Shown here piece by piece: positions 8,744 to 16,318 of a DNA stretch of 64,000 bases. This DNA is from Mesorhizobium loti (GTDB taxonomy: Bacteria > Pseudomonadota > Alphaproteobacteria > Rhizobiales > Rhizobiaceae). The DNA lies in assembly GCF_001510895.1 (NCBI RefSeq), contig NZ_LPWA01000153.1, forward strand, positions 1-64,000, given 5' to 3'. Under the pieces are notes generated by a model. It was not told where the DNA came from. It did not search any database and worked only from the letters and a program-made list of their open reading frames with translations. Position numbers and translations under genes: made by a program. Numbering within the stretch: the stretch's first letter is position 1; every line of letters begins with the position of its first letter.

Positions 8744-9235
8744 CTAAGCCGCCTGCCGTCCTTCGCCAAAATACCGTTGCAACCAGCCCAGCACCCGCGC
8801 CCACCCCTCCGCATGTTCGGCCGCGGCTTCCGGGAAGCCGGCGAAGCCGCCATGGCAGATGGTGAGCCGCGTGCCGACGGTGATCGGCTCCGCCAGATAC
8901 GCGACCGTCGTTTCGTGACGGCCCAGCGTCGGATGATCCCAGTCATAGCGCCGCGTCTGCACGATGCGGCGCGGCATCTCGATCTCGAGGAATCTCCCGC
9001 TGGCGGGCAGGCGCCTGCCATCGGCGGTTCGAACGGTAACGTTCCAACGCCCGCCGATGCGAAGATCGGCGGTCCAGCCGGTCATCCGATAGGCCGCGGC
9101 AGAACCCCACCAGCGCTCGACCTCATCGGTGGCGAGCGCCGCAAGGACCTCATCCGGAGGGGCTGGGATCTCGGCCGAGGCCATGACCGTTTCGCCATTC
9201 GCCATGGCTCGCGGCCAGCTATGCGGCAGCATCAT
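8744..9235 (-). CDS. SRPBCC (AHSA1-like) domain protein
   Basis: A 163-residue protein of the START/Bet v1-like fold: IPAPPDEVLAALATDEVERW at the N-terminal side, LRIGGRWNVTVRTADG in the middle, and a C-terminal helix (EHAEGWARVLGWLQRYFG). The family binds small hydrophobic ligands or acts as Hsp90-activator-like proteins. I chose the ATG at 9235 because AGGAGG lies just upstream on the minus strand. It follows another SRPBCC gene by 40 bases and an ArsR regulator, so it probably belongs to that operon. The ligand is unknown. Confidence 0.85.
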   Translation of the reverse strand: MMLPHSWPRAMANGETVMASAEIPAPPDEVLAALATDEVERWWGSAAAYRMTGWTADLRIGGRWNVTVRTADGRRLPASGRFLEIEMPRRIVQTRRYDWDHPTLGRHETTVAYLAEPITVGTRLTICHGGFAGFPEAAAEHAEGWARVLGWLQRYFGEGRQAA

Positions 9236-9275
9236 CCCAACCTCCTCATTGCTGTTTCGATATCGAAACGAAGCT

Positions 9276-9725
9276 TCAGCCCTTTGACGGCGGGCGCTCA
9301 AACCCCTTGCCGGTCTCAAGCAGGCTCTTGAGACTTGCCAGCACCAGCGGCCAGCCCTTGGCGACATTCTCGATCAGCCTGTGCGGGCCGTCGGCCTCGT
9401 GGGTGACGGCCAGCTTCATCAGCTCGCCGTCCTGCTCGATGGTGAAGGTGCAGCGCGTGTAGCCGTCCTCCTTCACCTCGGGCATCCATTCGTTGCGCCA
9501 TTTGATGACCAGGCGTTTTGGCGGATCGATCTCGAGGATCTCGCCCGAGTCGGCGACGCGGCCATCGGGGAAGATCAGCTTCCAGCTCGATCCGACTTTC
9601 CAGTCGCTCTCCTGATAGGAGCAGAGGAAGAACTGCCGGTTGAACTCCGGATCGGTCAGCGCCGTCCAAAGCTTTTCGGGCGTGGTGCGGATATAGGTGA
9701 CGTAGACGAAACTGTTGTTGCTCAC
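9276..9725 (-). CDS. SRPBCC (AHSA1/ATPase activator-like) domain protein
   Basis: A 149-residue SRPBCC protein: FVYVTYIRTTPEKLWTALTD at the N-terminus, SWKLIFPDGRVADSGEILE in the middle, and a C-terminal helix with AKGWPLVLASLKSLLETG. It starts with GTG at 9725, whose bases overlap the TGA of the upstream ArsR gene (GTGA), so translation is coupled. ArsR-AHSA1 pairs are common in alphaproteobacteria. The ArsR repressor probably controls this gene. The biochemical role is not known. Confidence 0.88.
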   Translation of the reverse strand: MSNNSFVYVTYIRTTPEKLWTALTDPEFNRQFFLCSYQESDWKVGSSWKLIFPDGRVADSGEILEIDPPKRLVIKWRNEWMPEVKEDGYTRCTFTIEQDGELMKLAVTHEADGPHRLIENVAKGWPLVLASLKSLLETGKGFERPPSKG

Positions 9726-10042
9726 GGCTCTTCCCTTTCCAATCGCTTCTTCAGGTCGCTGAGGGCTGCCAATCGCCCCCGCTCGAACTTGCCGATCCAG
9801 CGCTCGGCGATCTCGTTGATCGGAACGGGGTTGAGGAAATGCTCCTTCTCTCGGCCCCGGCGCACGGTGGTGACGAGGTTCGCCTCCTCGAGGATCGCCA
9901 GGTGCTTGGTCACCGCCTGGCGCGTCATGTCCATCCCCTCGCACAGCGCATTCAGCGTCTGCCCGTTCCTTGCATAGAGGCTATCCAGCAATTGCCGGCG
10001 GGTCGGGTCGGCCAAAGCGCGAAAGACGGCATCCATGCTCAT
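9722..10042 (-). CDS. ArsR/SmtB family transcriptional repressor
   Basis: A protein of about 106 residues with a winged helix-turn-helix: FRALADPTRRQLLDSLY at the N-terminus and GMDMTRQAVTKHLAILEEA as the recognition region. It has no obvious CxC metal site, so it belongs to the non-metal ArsR group usually coupled to AHSA1 proteins. I chose the ATG at 10042 (MSMDAVFRALAD); a TTG at 10057 would place the start inside the operator palindrome. Its stop overlaps the start of the downstream SRPBCC gene. It is probably autoregulated through the palindrome at 10052-10071. Confidence 0.9.
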   Translation of the reverse strand: MSMDAVFRALADPTRRQLLDSLYARNGQTLNALCEGMDMTRQAVTKHLAILEEANLVTTVRRGREKEHFLNPVPINEIAERWIGKFERGRLAALSDLKKRLEREEP

Positions 10043-10051
10043 GGCTTTAAT

Positions 10052-10071
10052 ATGCAACCATTTGGTTGCAT
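10052..10071. promoter_or_regulatory. ArsR operator palindrome
   Basis: ATGCAACCA-TT-TGGTTGCAT is a perfect 9+9 base inverted repeat with a 2-base centre, lying 9 bases upstream of the arsR start at 10042. This is the size and position expected for an ArsR-family dimer site that blocks transcription of its own operon. Confidence 0.8.
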
Positions 10072-10119
10072 GTCAAGCGTTGCGACAGAACCAGGCAATC
10101 ACTTTGCCGATGAATGGCG

Positions 10120-10545
10120 TCAGCGCTTGCGGCCGTACCAGAAGGCGTCAGCCATGCGCTTCATGCCGATGCGCTCGTAGAAGCCGACGGCGTCTGGCAT
10201 CGAGATCAGGCTGATGGCGACCGAAGGACCGAGCTGGCGGCGCGCCTCGTCCATCAGGCCTCTGCCGACGCCGAGCCCCTGCGCCGAGGCGGACACGGCG
10301 AGCTCGGAGATGTAGCAAACCCAGGCAAAATCGGTGAGGCCGCGGGCGACGCCGATCAGCGGCCTGCCCTCGATATCGAGGCGCGCCGTCAGCACCAGAT
10401 TGGCATTTCCAAGCATCGCCTTCAGCCGGGCCTCGTCATCAACGGGGCGTGTTTCGCCGAGGCCGGATTCCACCAGCACGCGGCGGAATTCGGCAACGTC
10501 GAGCCTGGGCTCGCTTGCGTAAAGAAGCTTCGAAGTCGCTGCCAT
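10120..10545 (-). CDS. GNAT family N-acetyltransferase
   Basis: A 141-residue protein with the GNAT acetyl-CoA motif (ISELAVSASAQGLGVGRGLMD, Q/RxxGxG-like) followed by a C-terminal FYERIGMKRM strand-helix typical of the family. I chose the ATG at 10545 because the GNAT fold begins directly after it; longer extensions cross the divergent leuD promoter region. It is divergent from leuD. The substrate is unknown. Confidence 0.87.
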   Translation of the reverse strand: MAATSKLLYASEPRLDVAEFRRVLVESGLGETRPVDDEARLKAMLGNANLVLTARLDIEGRPLIGVARGLTDFAWVCYISELAVSASAQGLGVGRGLMDEARRQLGPSVAISLISMPDAVGFYERIGMKRMADAFWYGRKR

Positions 10546-10704
10546 GCCACCAAGGTGCCCGATCGATCGGCATTTTGAAAGCAGGCGATGCCGACTTGTG
10601 TTCGATGGCCCAAGCCCAACCGCCAACAGTTGCCTTTCATTTGCCCGCCGCTTTGTGTAAAGCGTGCCGCAGCAATCCCCGCAGAGAGAAGACGGGCAAG
10701 GACC

Positions 10705-11310
10705 ATGGACAAATTCACCAAGCTCACCGGCGTCGCCGCGCCCATGCCGATCGTCAACGTCGACACCGACATGATCATCCCGAAGGATTACCTGAAGACG
10801 ATCAAGCGCACCGGGCTCGGCACCGGCCTGTTCGCCGAGATGCGCTACAAGGACGACGGCTCGGAGAATCCGGATTTCGTGCTCAACAAGCCGGCCTACC
10901 GCAAGGCGCAGATCCTGGTCGCCGGCGACAATTTCGGCTGCGGCTCGAGCCGTGAGCATGCGCCGTGGGCGCTGCTCGATTTCGGCATTCGCTGCGTGAT
11001 CTCGACCTCGTTCGCCGACATTTTCTACAACAACTGCTTCAAGAACGGCATCCTGCCGATCACGGTCAGCCCGGAAGACCTCGACAAGCTGATGGACGAC
11101 GCCTCGCGCGGCTCCAACGCGACGCTGTCGATCGACCTCGAGGCGAAGGAAATCCGCGGCCCGGATGGCGGCGTGGTCAAGTTCGACCTCGACGACTTCA
11201 AGCGTCATTGCCTCTTGAACGGCCTCGACGACATCGGGCTCACCATGGAGAAGGCCGGCGCCATCGCGTCCTTCGAGAAGAAGAACGCCGAGCAGCGTCC
11301 CTGGGCCTGA
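10705..11310 (+). CDS. leuD: 3-isopropylmalate dehydratase small subunit
   Basis: A 201-residue protein that pairs with LeuC to isomerise 2- to 3-isopropylmalate in leucine synthesis. Family marks are IVNVDTDMIIPKDYLKTIKR near the N-terminus, GDNFGCGSSREHAPWAL in the swivel domain and FADIFYNNCFKNGILP. The length and start (MDKFTKLTGVAAP) fit rhizobial LeuD. leuC is not in the window; in Rhizobiales the two are often unlinked. leuB lies 2 kb downstream on the same strand. Confidence 0.96.
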   Translation: MDKFTKLTGVAAPMPIVNVDTDMIIPKDYLKTIKRTGLGTGLFAEMRYKDDGSENPDFVLNKPAYRKAQILVAGDNFGCGSSREHAPWALLDFGIRCVISTSFADIFYNNCFKNGILPITVSPEDLDKLMDDASRGSNATLSIDLEAKEIRGPDGGVVKFDLDDFKRHCLLNGLDDIGLTMEKAGAIASFEKKNAEQRPWA

Positions 11311-11377
11311 GCGGCCCGGCTTCAAATCGATAGGCCCGACCATTGCCGGCCGGGTACGGCTGAATGGAGGGACAGTC

Positions 11378-12316
11378 ATGACACGCTCGCTTCTGGCCGG
11401 AGCCTGCGCTTCGGTGGCAATCGTTCTGGCCTTAGGCGGTGCCAATGCGCAGACCAGCGCGCCGGCCACGCAGCAGGCCCTGGCCGACCAGCCCGCCACC
11501 GATCAAGGGACGACCGATCAGTTGTCCGACGCCGCTCCCGCCGACGAGGACAAACAGGCGCCGATCCCGTTCGAGGGCGGCCAGCTCACCATCACGCAGC
11601 CGGAGCAGGACGGCGAGAAGGTGCTGGCCTATGACGGCAAAGAGCTCGCCAGCAACTACGACGTCTTCTTCGACAAGGTGGTCAAGATCGGCGATGTCAA
11701 CGTCGCGCTGGTCGATGTCGGCGACGGCGGCAACCAGTGCGGACCGGCCAAGGTCATCGTCTGGAAGCCGAAGGACGGCGAGATCCAGACCACCACGGTC
11801 GAGCAGGACGAATGCGGCGCGCCGCCGGCCGCGGTTTCCGACGACGCCATCTATTTCGTGCCCTATCTTCTGCCGGGCGATTCCAAGCCGGCGCTGCAGT
11901 GGTCGCCGACCACCGGGCTGACGACCTCGGGCGAGCTCACCTATACGCCGGAACCCGGCACCGACTGGAAGGATGTCGACCCATCGAAATACGACAACAT
12001 CATCGACGCCTTCCATAACGAGGCCGTCTACAAGGCGGCCGAGGCGCTGCTCGGCAAGGACATGCCCGACATGGCGACCAGCCTGCTGGTCGGCGGCGGC
12101 ACCGAAAAGACGGCTTCCGGCGCCTTCTACGCCAGCGGCTGCGTGCCGCATGACTGCGGCAGCAATGACGGCTTCATGGCGGTCGACCCGGTGAAGCACA
12201 AGGTCTATTTCGCCCGCCGCGGCGACAATCCCGAGCCGGATGCCTGGCCGCCGGTTAAGACCTGGCCGGCGGATATCAAGAAGGCGCTGGACGAGGCGCA
12301 GGGGTCGGGGAATTAG
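11378..12316 (+). CDS. Hypothetical exported protein
   Basis: A 312-residue protein with a clear signal peptide (MTRSLLAGACASVAIVLALG, cleavage after GANA). A low-complexity Q/A/D-rich stretch to about residue 60 is followed by a globular domain. The globular part has four or more cysteines (NQCGPAK, DECGAPP, SGCVPHDCGSN) that could form disulfides in the periplasm. I do not recognise a named domain. It follows leuD by 67 bases with GGAGGGA upstream of the ATG. It is probably a periplasmic protein of unknown function. Confidence 0.8.
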   Translation: MTRSLLAGACASVAIVLALGGANAQTSAPATQQALADQPATDQGTTDQLSDAAPADEDKQAPIPFEGGQLTITQPEQDGEKVLAYDGKELASNYDVFFDKVVKIGDVNVALVDVGDGGNQCGPAKVIVWKPKDGEIQTTTVEQDECGAPPAAVSDDAIYFVPYLLPGDSKPALQWSPTTGLTTSGELTYTPEPGTDWKDVDPSKYDNIIDAFHNEAVYKAAEALLGKDMPDMATSLLVGGGTEKTASGAFYASGCVPHDCGSNDGFMAVDPVKHKVYFARRGDNPEPDAWPPVKTWPADIKKALDEAQGSGN

Positions 12317-12449
12317 GGTTCGGCACAGCGACGGCTATCGCTGATCTCCGAGGCTGGCGCTTGCCTTCGTGACAATGCTCCGCATTGCTTGGCCCACGAC
12401 CAGCCGCGTCTCCCTTGATAGATACATGCCAACAAACGCGGAGGCCCCC

Positions 12450-12833
12450 ATGCGCAAGCTGATCTCTACCGGCTCCCCCTTCGAGAAAACCGCCGGCTAT
12501 TCGCGCGCGGTGGTGCAGGGCGACTGGTGTTTCGTGTCCGGAACGACCGGCTACGACTATGCCACCATGACGATGCCGGAGACGGTCGAGGCGCAGACGC
12601 GCAATTGCCTCGCCACGATCGCCAAGGCCCTGGCCGACGGCGGCTTCGACATGGCCGATGTGGTGCGGGCACACTATTATATCACCGACCAGGCTTATGT
12701 TGACGTGGTCTTCCCGATCCTCGGCGAGGCGTTCGGCGAGATCAGGCCGGCGGCGACGATGATCGTCTGCCAGCTCAACAAGCCTGAGATGAAGATCGAG
12801 ATCGAGGTCACCGCGCTCAAGCGCACGGCGTGA
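12450..12833 (+). CDS. RidA family protein
   Basis: A 127-residue YjgF/YER057c/UK114 protein: FEKTAGYSRAVVQGDWCFVS, then PETVEAQTRNCLATIAKAL and RPAATMIVCQLNKPEMKIEI. RidA proteins hydrolyse reactive enamine/imine intermediates, and relatives have other deaminase roles. The usual catalytic arginine region is present (GEIRPAAT). I chose the ATG at 12450, preceded by GCGGAGG. It lies 12 bases upstream of a VOC gene, probably on the same transcript. Confidence 0.9.
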   Translation: MRKLISTGSPFEKTAGYSRAVVQGDWCFVSGTTGYDYATMTMPETVEAQTRNCLATIAKALADGGFDMADVVRAHYYITDQAYVDVVFPILGEAFGEIRPAATMIVCQLNKPEMKIEIEVTALKRTA

Positions 12834-12845
12834 GGAGCTGAAGCC

Positions 12846-13195
12846 ATGCAGGTCCGGCGCATCGTAGCCAATATCGCAACGCAGGATATCGCGGCGGCGA
12901 AACGCTTCTATCAGGACGTGCTCGGCCTCGATCCGCTCATGGATCTAGGCTGGATCGCCACTTACGGCTCGCAACAGACAATGACCGTGCAGGTCAGCTT
13001 CATGGCAGAGGGCGGATCGGGCACGCCGGTGCCGGATCTCTCGATCGAGGTCGACGATGTCGACGCGGCGCTCGACGCCATGAAGAGCGCCGCTTCGCCA
13101 TAGAATACGGCCCCGCCGACGAGCCCTGGGGCGTGCGGCGCTTCTATGTGCGCGACCCGTTCGGCCGGCTGGTCAATATTCTCACGCATCGGTAG
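12846..13195 (+). CDS. VOC (glyoxalase/bleomycin resistance) family protein, frameshifted as assembled
   Basis: The first frame gives VRRIVANIATQDIAAAKRFY, a VOC N-terminus, and runs to DDVDAALDAMKSA, then stops at 13103. The next frame continues with FAIEYGPADEPWGVRRFYVR and ends DPFGRLVNILTHR, the standard VOC C-terminus, with a stop at 13193-13195. Adding one G near 13092 (GCCGCTTC to GCCGGCTTC) restores a protein of about 116 residues. It follows the RidA gene by 12 bases. The frameshift is either a consensus error or a real mutation. Confidence 0.8.
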
Positions 13196-13231
13196 GCGGG
13201 CTACAGCCTCTTGCGAGGTGCCGGCGGGACA

Positions 13232-13272
13232 GCACCCCCCTCTGCCCGGCAGGGCAGAGGGGGGTGCGAAGG
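13232..13272. repeat. Condensed family B repeat
   Basis: CACCCCCCTCTGCCCGGCAGGGCAGAGGGGGGTGC-type arms meet directly with almost no internal sequence. This makes a nearly perfect palindrome of about 35 bases in the gap before leuB. It looks like a family B element that has lost its core and inner hairpins. Confidence 0.7.
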
Positions 13273-13366
13273 ATCACCAAGCAATGAGGTTATCCTTCCG
13301 GCTTGCGCGGCAAGCGCTTGGCGTTTAGCAAGGCCGCGGTTCAAAACTTTCCCGGGACGGTTCTTC

Positions 13367-14469
13367 ATGGCTTCCAGAAATCTCTTCCTGCTCGCCGGCG
13401 ACGGCATCGGCCCCGAGGCCATGGCCGAGGTGAAGAAGCTGATCGGCGCCATGAACGAGAAGCTCGGCAGCGGCTTTGCCACCGACGAGGGCCTGGTCGG
13501 CGGCTGCGCTTACGATGCGCATGGCGCGGCGATCTCCGATGCGACATGGAAAAGGCGATGGCGGCGGATGCGGTGCTGTTCGGCGCCGTTGGCGGGCCGA
13601 AATGGGACAAGGTGCCTTACGAGGTGCGCCCCGAGGCCGGACTGCTGCGCCTGCGCAAGGATATGGAGCTGTTCGCCAATCTGCGTCCCGCGATCTGCTA
13701 TCCGGCGCTCGCGGCGTCGTCCTCGCTCAAGCAGGAGGTGGTCGAAGGTCTCGACATCCTCATCGTGCGCGAGCTCACCGGCGGCGTCTATTTCGGCGAA
13801 CCGAAGCAGATCATCGATCTCGGCAACGGCCAGAAGCGCGGCATCGACACGCAGGTCTACGACACCTTTGAGATCGAGCGCATCTCGGGCGTCGCCTTCG
13901 AATTGGCGCGGACCCGCCGGAATCACGTCACCTCGATGGAAAAACGCAACGTCATGAAGTCTGGCGTGCTGTGGAACGAGGTGGTCACCCAGACGCACCA
14001 GGCCCGCTACAGCGACGTCAAGCTCGAGCATATGCTGGCCGATGCCGGCGGCATGCAGCTGGTGCGCTGGCCAAAACAGTTCGACGTCATCGTCACCGAC
14101 AATCTGTTCGGCGACATGCTGTCGGACGTGGCGGCGATGCTGACCGGCTCGCTCGGCATGCTGCCGTCTGCCTCGCTCGGCGCGCCGGACGTCAAGACCA
14201 AGAAGCGCAAGGCGCTCTACGAGCCGGTACACGGCTCGGCGCCGGACATCGCCGGCAAGGGCATCGCCAACCCGATCGCGATGATCGCCTCCTTCGCCAT
14301 GTGCCTGCGCTATTCCTTCGGCATGGCGGCCGAAGCCGACAAACTCGAAGCGGCAATCGCCGCCGTGCTCGACGACGGGCTGCGCACCAAGGATATTTTC
14401 TCGGCGGGCATGAAGGAAGTCGGCACCACTGAGATGGGCGACGCCATCATCGCCAAGTTCCTGGGCTAA
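13367..14469 (+). CDS. leuB: 3-isopropylmalate dehydrogenase, frameshifted as assembled
   Basis: LeuB oxidises 3-isopropylmalate to 2-oxoisocaproate using NAD in leucine synthesis. From the ATG at 13367 the first frame reads MASRNLFLLAGDGIGPEAMA and on to HGAAISDAT. The other frame continues MEKAMAADAVLFGAVGGPKW, then TSMEKRNVMKSGVLWNEVV and FDVIVTDNLFGDMLSDVAAM to the normal C-terminus. Restoring one G near 13543 (GCGACATGG to GCGGACATGG) joins them into 367 residues, the usual rhizobial length. Because the rest is perfectly conserved, a sequencing deletion is more likely than a dead gene. Confidence 0.92.
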
Positions 14470-14499
14470 CCTCAGGACGGTCGCTGTCTCAAGCAGGCT

Positions 14500-15159
14500 T
14501 CAGGCCGGGCCGACGCCGGCCGGCACCGGCCCCCACCGGTTCTCCCCGAATTGCGAGGGAAGAAGCCCGAAGATGAGAAAGGCAACAGCCCCCAAAGCCG
14601 GAGTGTAGCAAAGCAAGACAAGCCAGCCGGTCAGCCCGATGTCGTGCAGACGCCGCACGGCGACCGCGATCGACGGCAGGATCGCCGCCGGCACGAAAAG
14701 CAGGGCAGGAATATACCCGATCGAGGTCCCTGGCCTGTCATCGAAACCGTTTATCGCCAGGTTGAGCAGAATGCCGAAACCGAACAGCGCGACGAGCACG
14801 ACGTAGAACCAGAGATGGAACGCCCAGAATTCCTTACGGCAGGCCCGGCCGGTGAAATTGCCGTAGTCGTCGCCCAGCGCTCGCAGGAAATAGGCCCACA
14901 GTCCCATGGACCTGGCGGTACGGTTCTCGGTGGCGCGGCGGCGCTGCTGCGGGGCGCCACTTGCCGACGATGGGGTTGATTTCGCGGCTACGATATCGTG
15001 CGCCGTCCCGTCGTCCGGCGTAAACTCGACCAGCGTCCGTCTAGCAAGAGTCATGTTCTGGGTCAGATCGGCGCGGCTGAATATGTAGCGCTTGCCGTCA
15101 ACGCCGTTGATGTAGCCGTAATCATGATCTTGGTCGTAGTGAAAGACTGTCCCGCGCAT
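14500..15159 (-). CDS. Cold-shock-like domain fused to DUF805 membrane domain
   Basis: A 219-residue protein. Residues 1-60 resemble a cold-shock-type OB fold (MRGTVFHYDQDHDYGYING, then DGKRYIFSRADL). A linker runs to about 85. The rest is DUF805, with ALGDDYGNFTGRACRKEFWA, several hydrophobic helices and VRRLHDIGLTGWLVLLCYTP. It ends GENRWGPVPAGVGPA, the usual DUF805 tail. The fusion suggests a membrane-anchored nucleic-acid or ligand-binding OB domain; the function is unknown. A paralogue of the same architecture lies immediately upstream on the same strand, so the pair arose by tandem duplication. Confidence 0.85.
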   Translation of the reverse strand: MRGTVFHYDQDHDYGYINGVDGKRYIFSRADLTQNMTLARRTLVEFTPDDGTAHDIVAAKSTPSSASGAPQQRRRATENRTARSMGLWAYFLRALGDDYGNFTGRACRKEFWAFHLWFYVVLVALFGFGILLNLAINGFDDRPGTSIGYIPALLFVPAAILPSIAVAVRRLHDIGLTGWLVLLCYTPALGAVAFLIFGLLPSQFGENRWGPVPAGVGPA

Positions 15160-15229
15160 TGCTCCCCCCTCGCACTGCTGTCATAACAGCTACGCCAAGT
15201 TGCATAAAATTGCAACAACACGTTTAGCG

Positions 15230-15942
15230 CTAGAACCTGACGCCGGCCGGCACCGGTCCCCACTTGTTGTCGCCGGCCTGGGTCGGGATCAGCGCGAAGA
15301 CCAGGGTGGCGAGGCCGCCGACATAGGGCAGGAAGCAGAGGATGGCGAGCCAGCCGGTCAGGCCGAGATCGTGCAGGCGGCGCACGATGAGCGCGACCCA
15401 CGGAAGGATCGTGAGCAGGACGTAAAGACCGAACAGGCCGAACATGACGATCGGTTCGTCGCCGCCGCCCTCGACATCGCCGCGCGACAAATCCACCGAC
15501 AGCCCGACACCGATGGCGACAACAAGGCCGATCGTCCAGAACAGGCAAAAGCCCCAGAACTCCTTGCGTCGGGCGCGGCCGGAGAAGTTGACGTAGTTCG
15601 TCGTCAGGCCGCGCCAGAAATAACTCCACAAGCCGGTGGGTGCCGCCGTTCCGTTTTCAGCGTTGCGGCCGAAATGCGCCGGCGCCGCGGGCGCGCTGCC
15701 CGGTAAGGGACCGGCGGCCACCGCGGCCGGAGTGGCGCCTTGTGCCGCGCCGGTCATGCGGGCGCGGATCGAAAAGATGCCGCTTGCCCGATCGCCGTTC
15801 GGCTGGAACTCGACCTCGTCGCCTCTCGCCAGCGCCATCTCGCGGCGCAAATCCTCGCGCGCGAATGTGTAGCGCTTGCCGTCGCGCCGGTGATGAAACC
15901 GAAGCCCTGCTGCGCGTCATAGTGTAGAACTTCGCCGCGCAT
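15230..15942 (-). CDS. Cold-shock-like/DUF805 protein, second tandem copy, frameshifted as assembled
   Basis: The start at 15942 gives MRGEVLHYDAQQGFGFITGA, the cold-shock-like beginning. In the other frame the protein continues with LRREMALARGDEVEFQPNGD, a linker rich in Ala/Pro, then DUF805 (GRARRKEFWGFCLFWTIGL, VRRLHDLGLTGWLAILCFLP, NKWGPVPAGVRF). One missing base near 15884 (GGCGCGACGG should read GGCGCCGACGG on the coding strand) separates the two frames. Restored length is about 237 residues. It is 70 bases upstream of its paralogue, probably in one transcript. Confidence 0.85.
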
Positions 15943-16044
15943 TGCCCTGTCCCCCATTGCCGCGCATGCCCAGACTGTTCAAAGTTGCGGCGGACCGCAA
16001 GAGGCATACACAGCAGCGTGACCTGGCGAGCACCACGCCTTCGT

Positions 16045-16245
16045 CATTCTATGGCGGAGCAAGGAGCGAAGCGACGCGGCGCAGACCATAGAATCCATTC
16101 CGTGACCTATGCGCTTTGCAGCGGTCCAGAACGGCCCCTGTTCTGTGTCGTCTCTATTCTTCGCGCGAGGTCACGGAATGGATCCTCGGGCCTACGCGTC
16201 CGCTTCGCTCCCGCTCCGCCCGTGGATGACGAAGGTCGGACGCTT
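16045..16245. repeat. Long inverted-repeat intergenic element
   Basis: ATCCATTCCGTGACCT (16093-16108) and AGGTCACGGAATGGAT (16168-16183) are exact reverse complements around a 59-base loop. They are flanked by CGGAGCAAGGAGCGAAGCG and CCGCTTCGCTCCCGCTCCG, which also pair imperfectly. This large imperfect palindrome occupies most of the 376-base gap 15943-16318. No gene is seen in the rest of the gap. Confidence 0.75.
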
Positions 16246-16318
16246 CGGCCAATCTCGAAGGTTGCGATTTGCCACCAAAGGAGAATGCAGGCGTTCGCCG
16301 CGACCCGGCTTCCAACCC

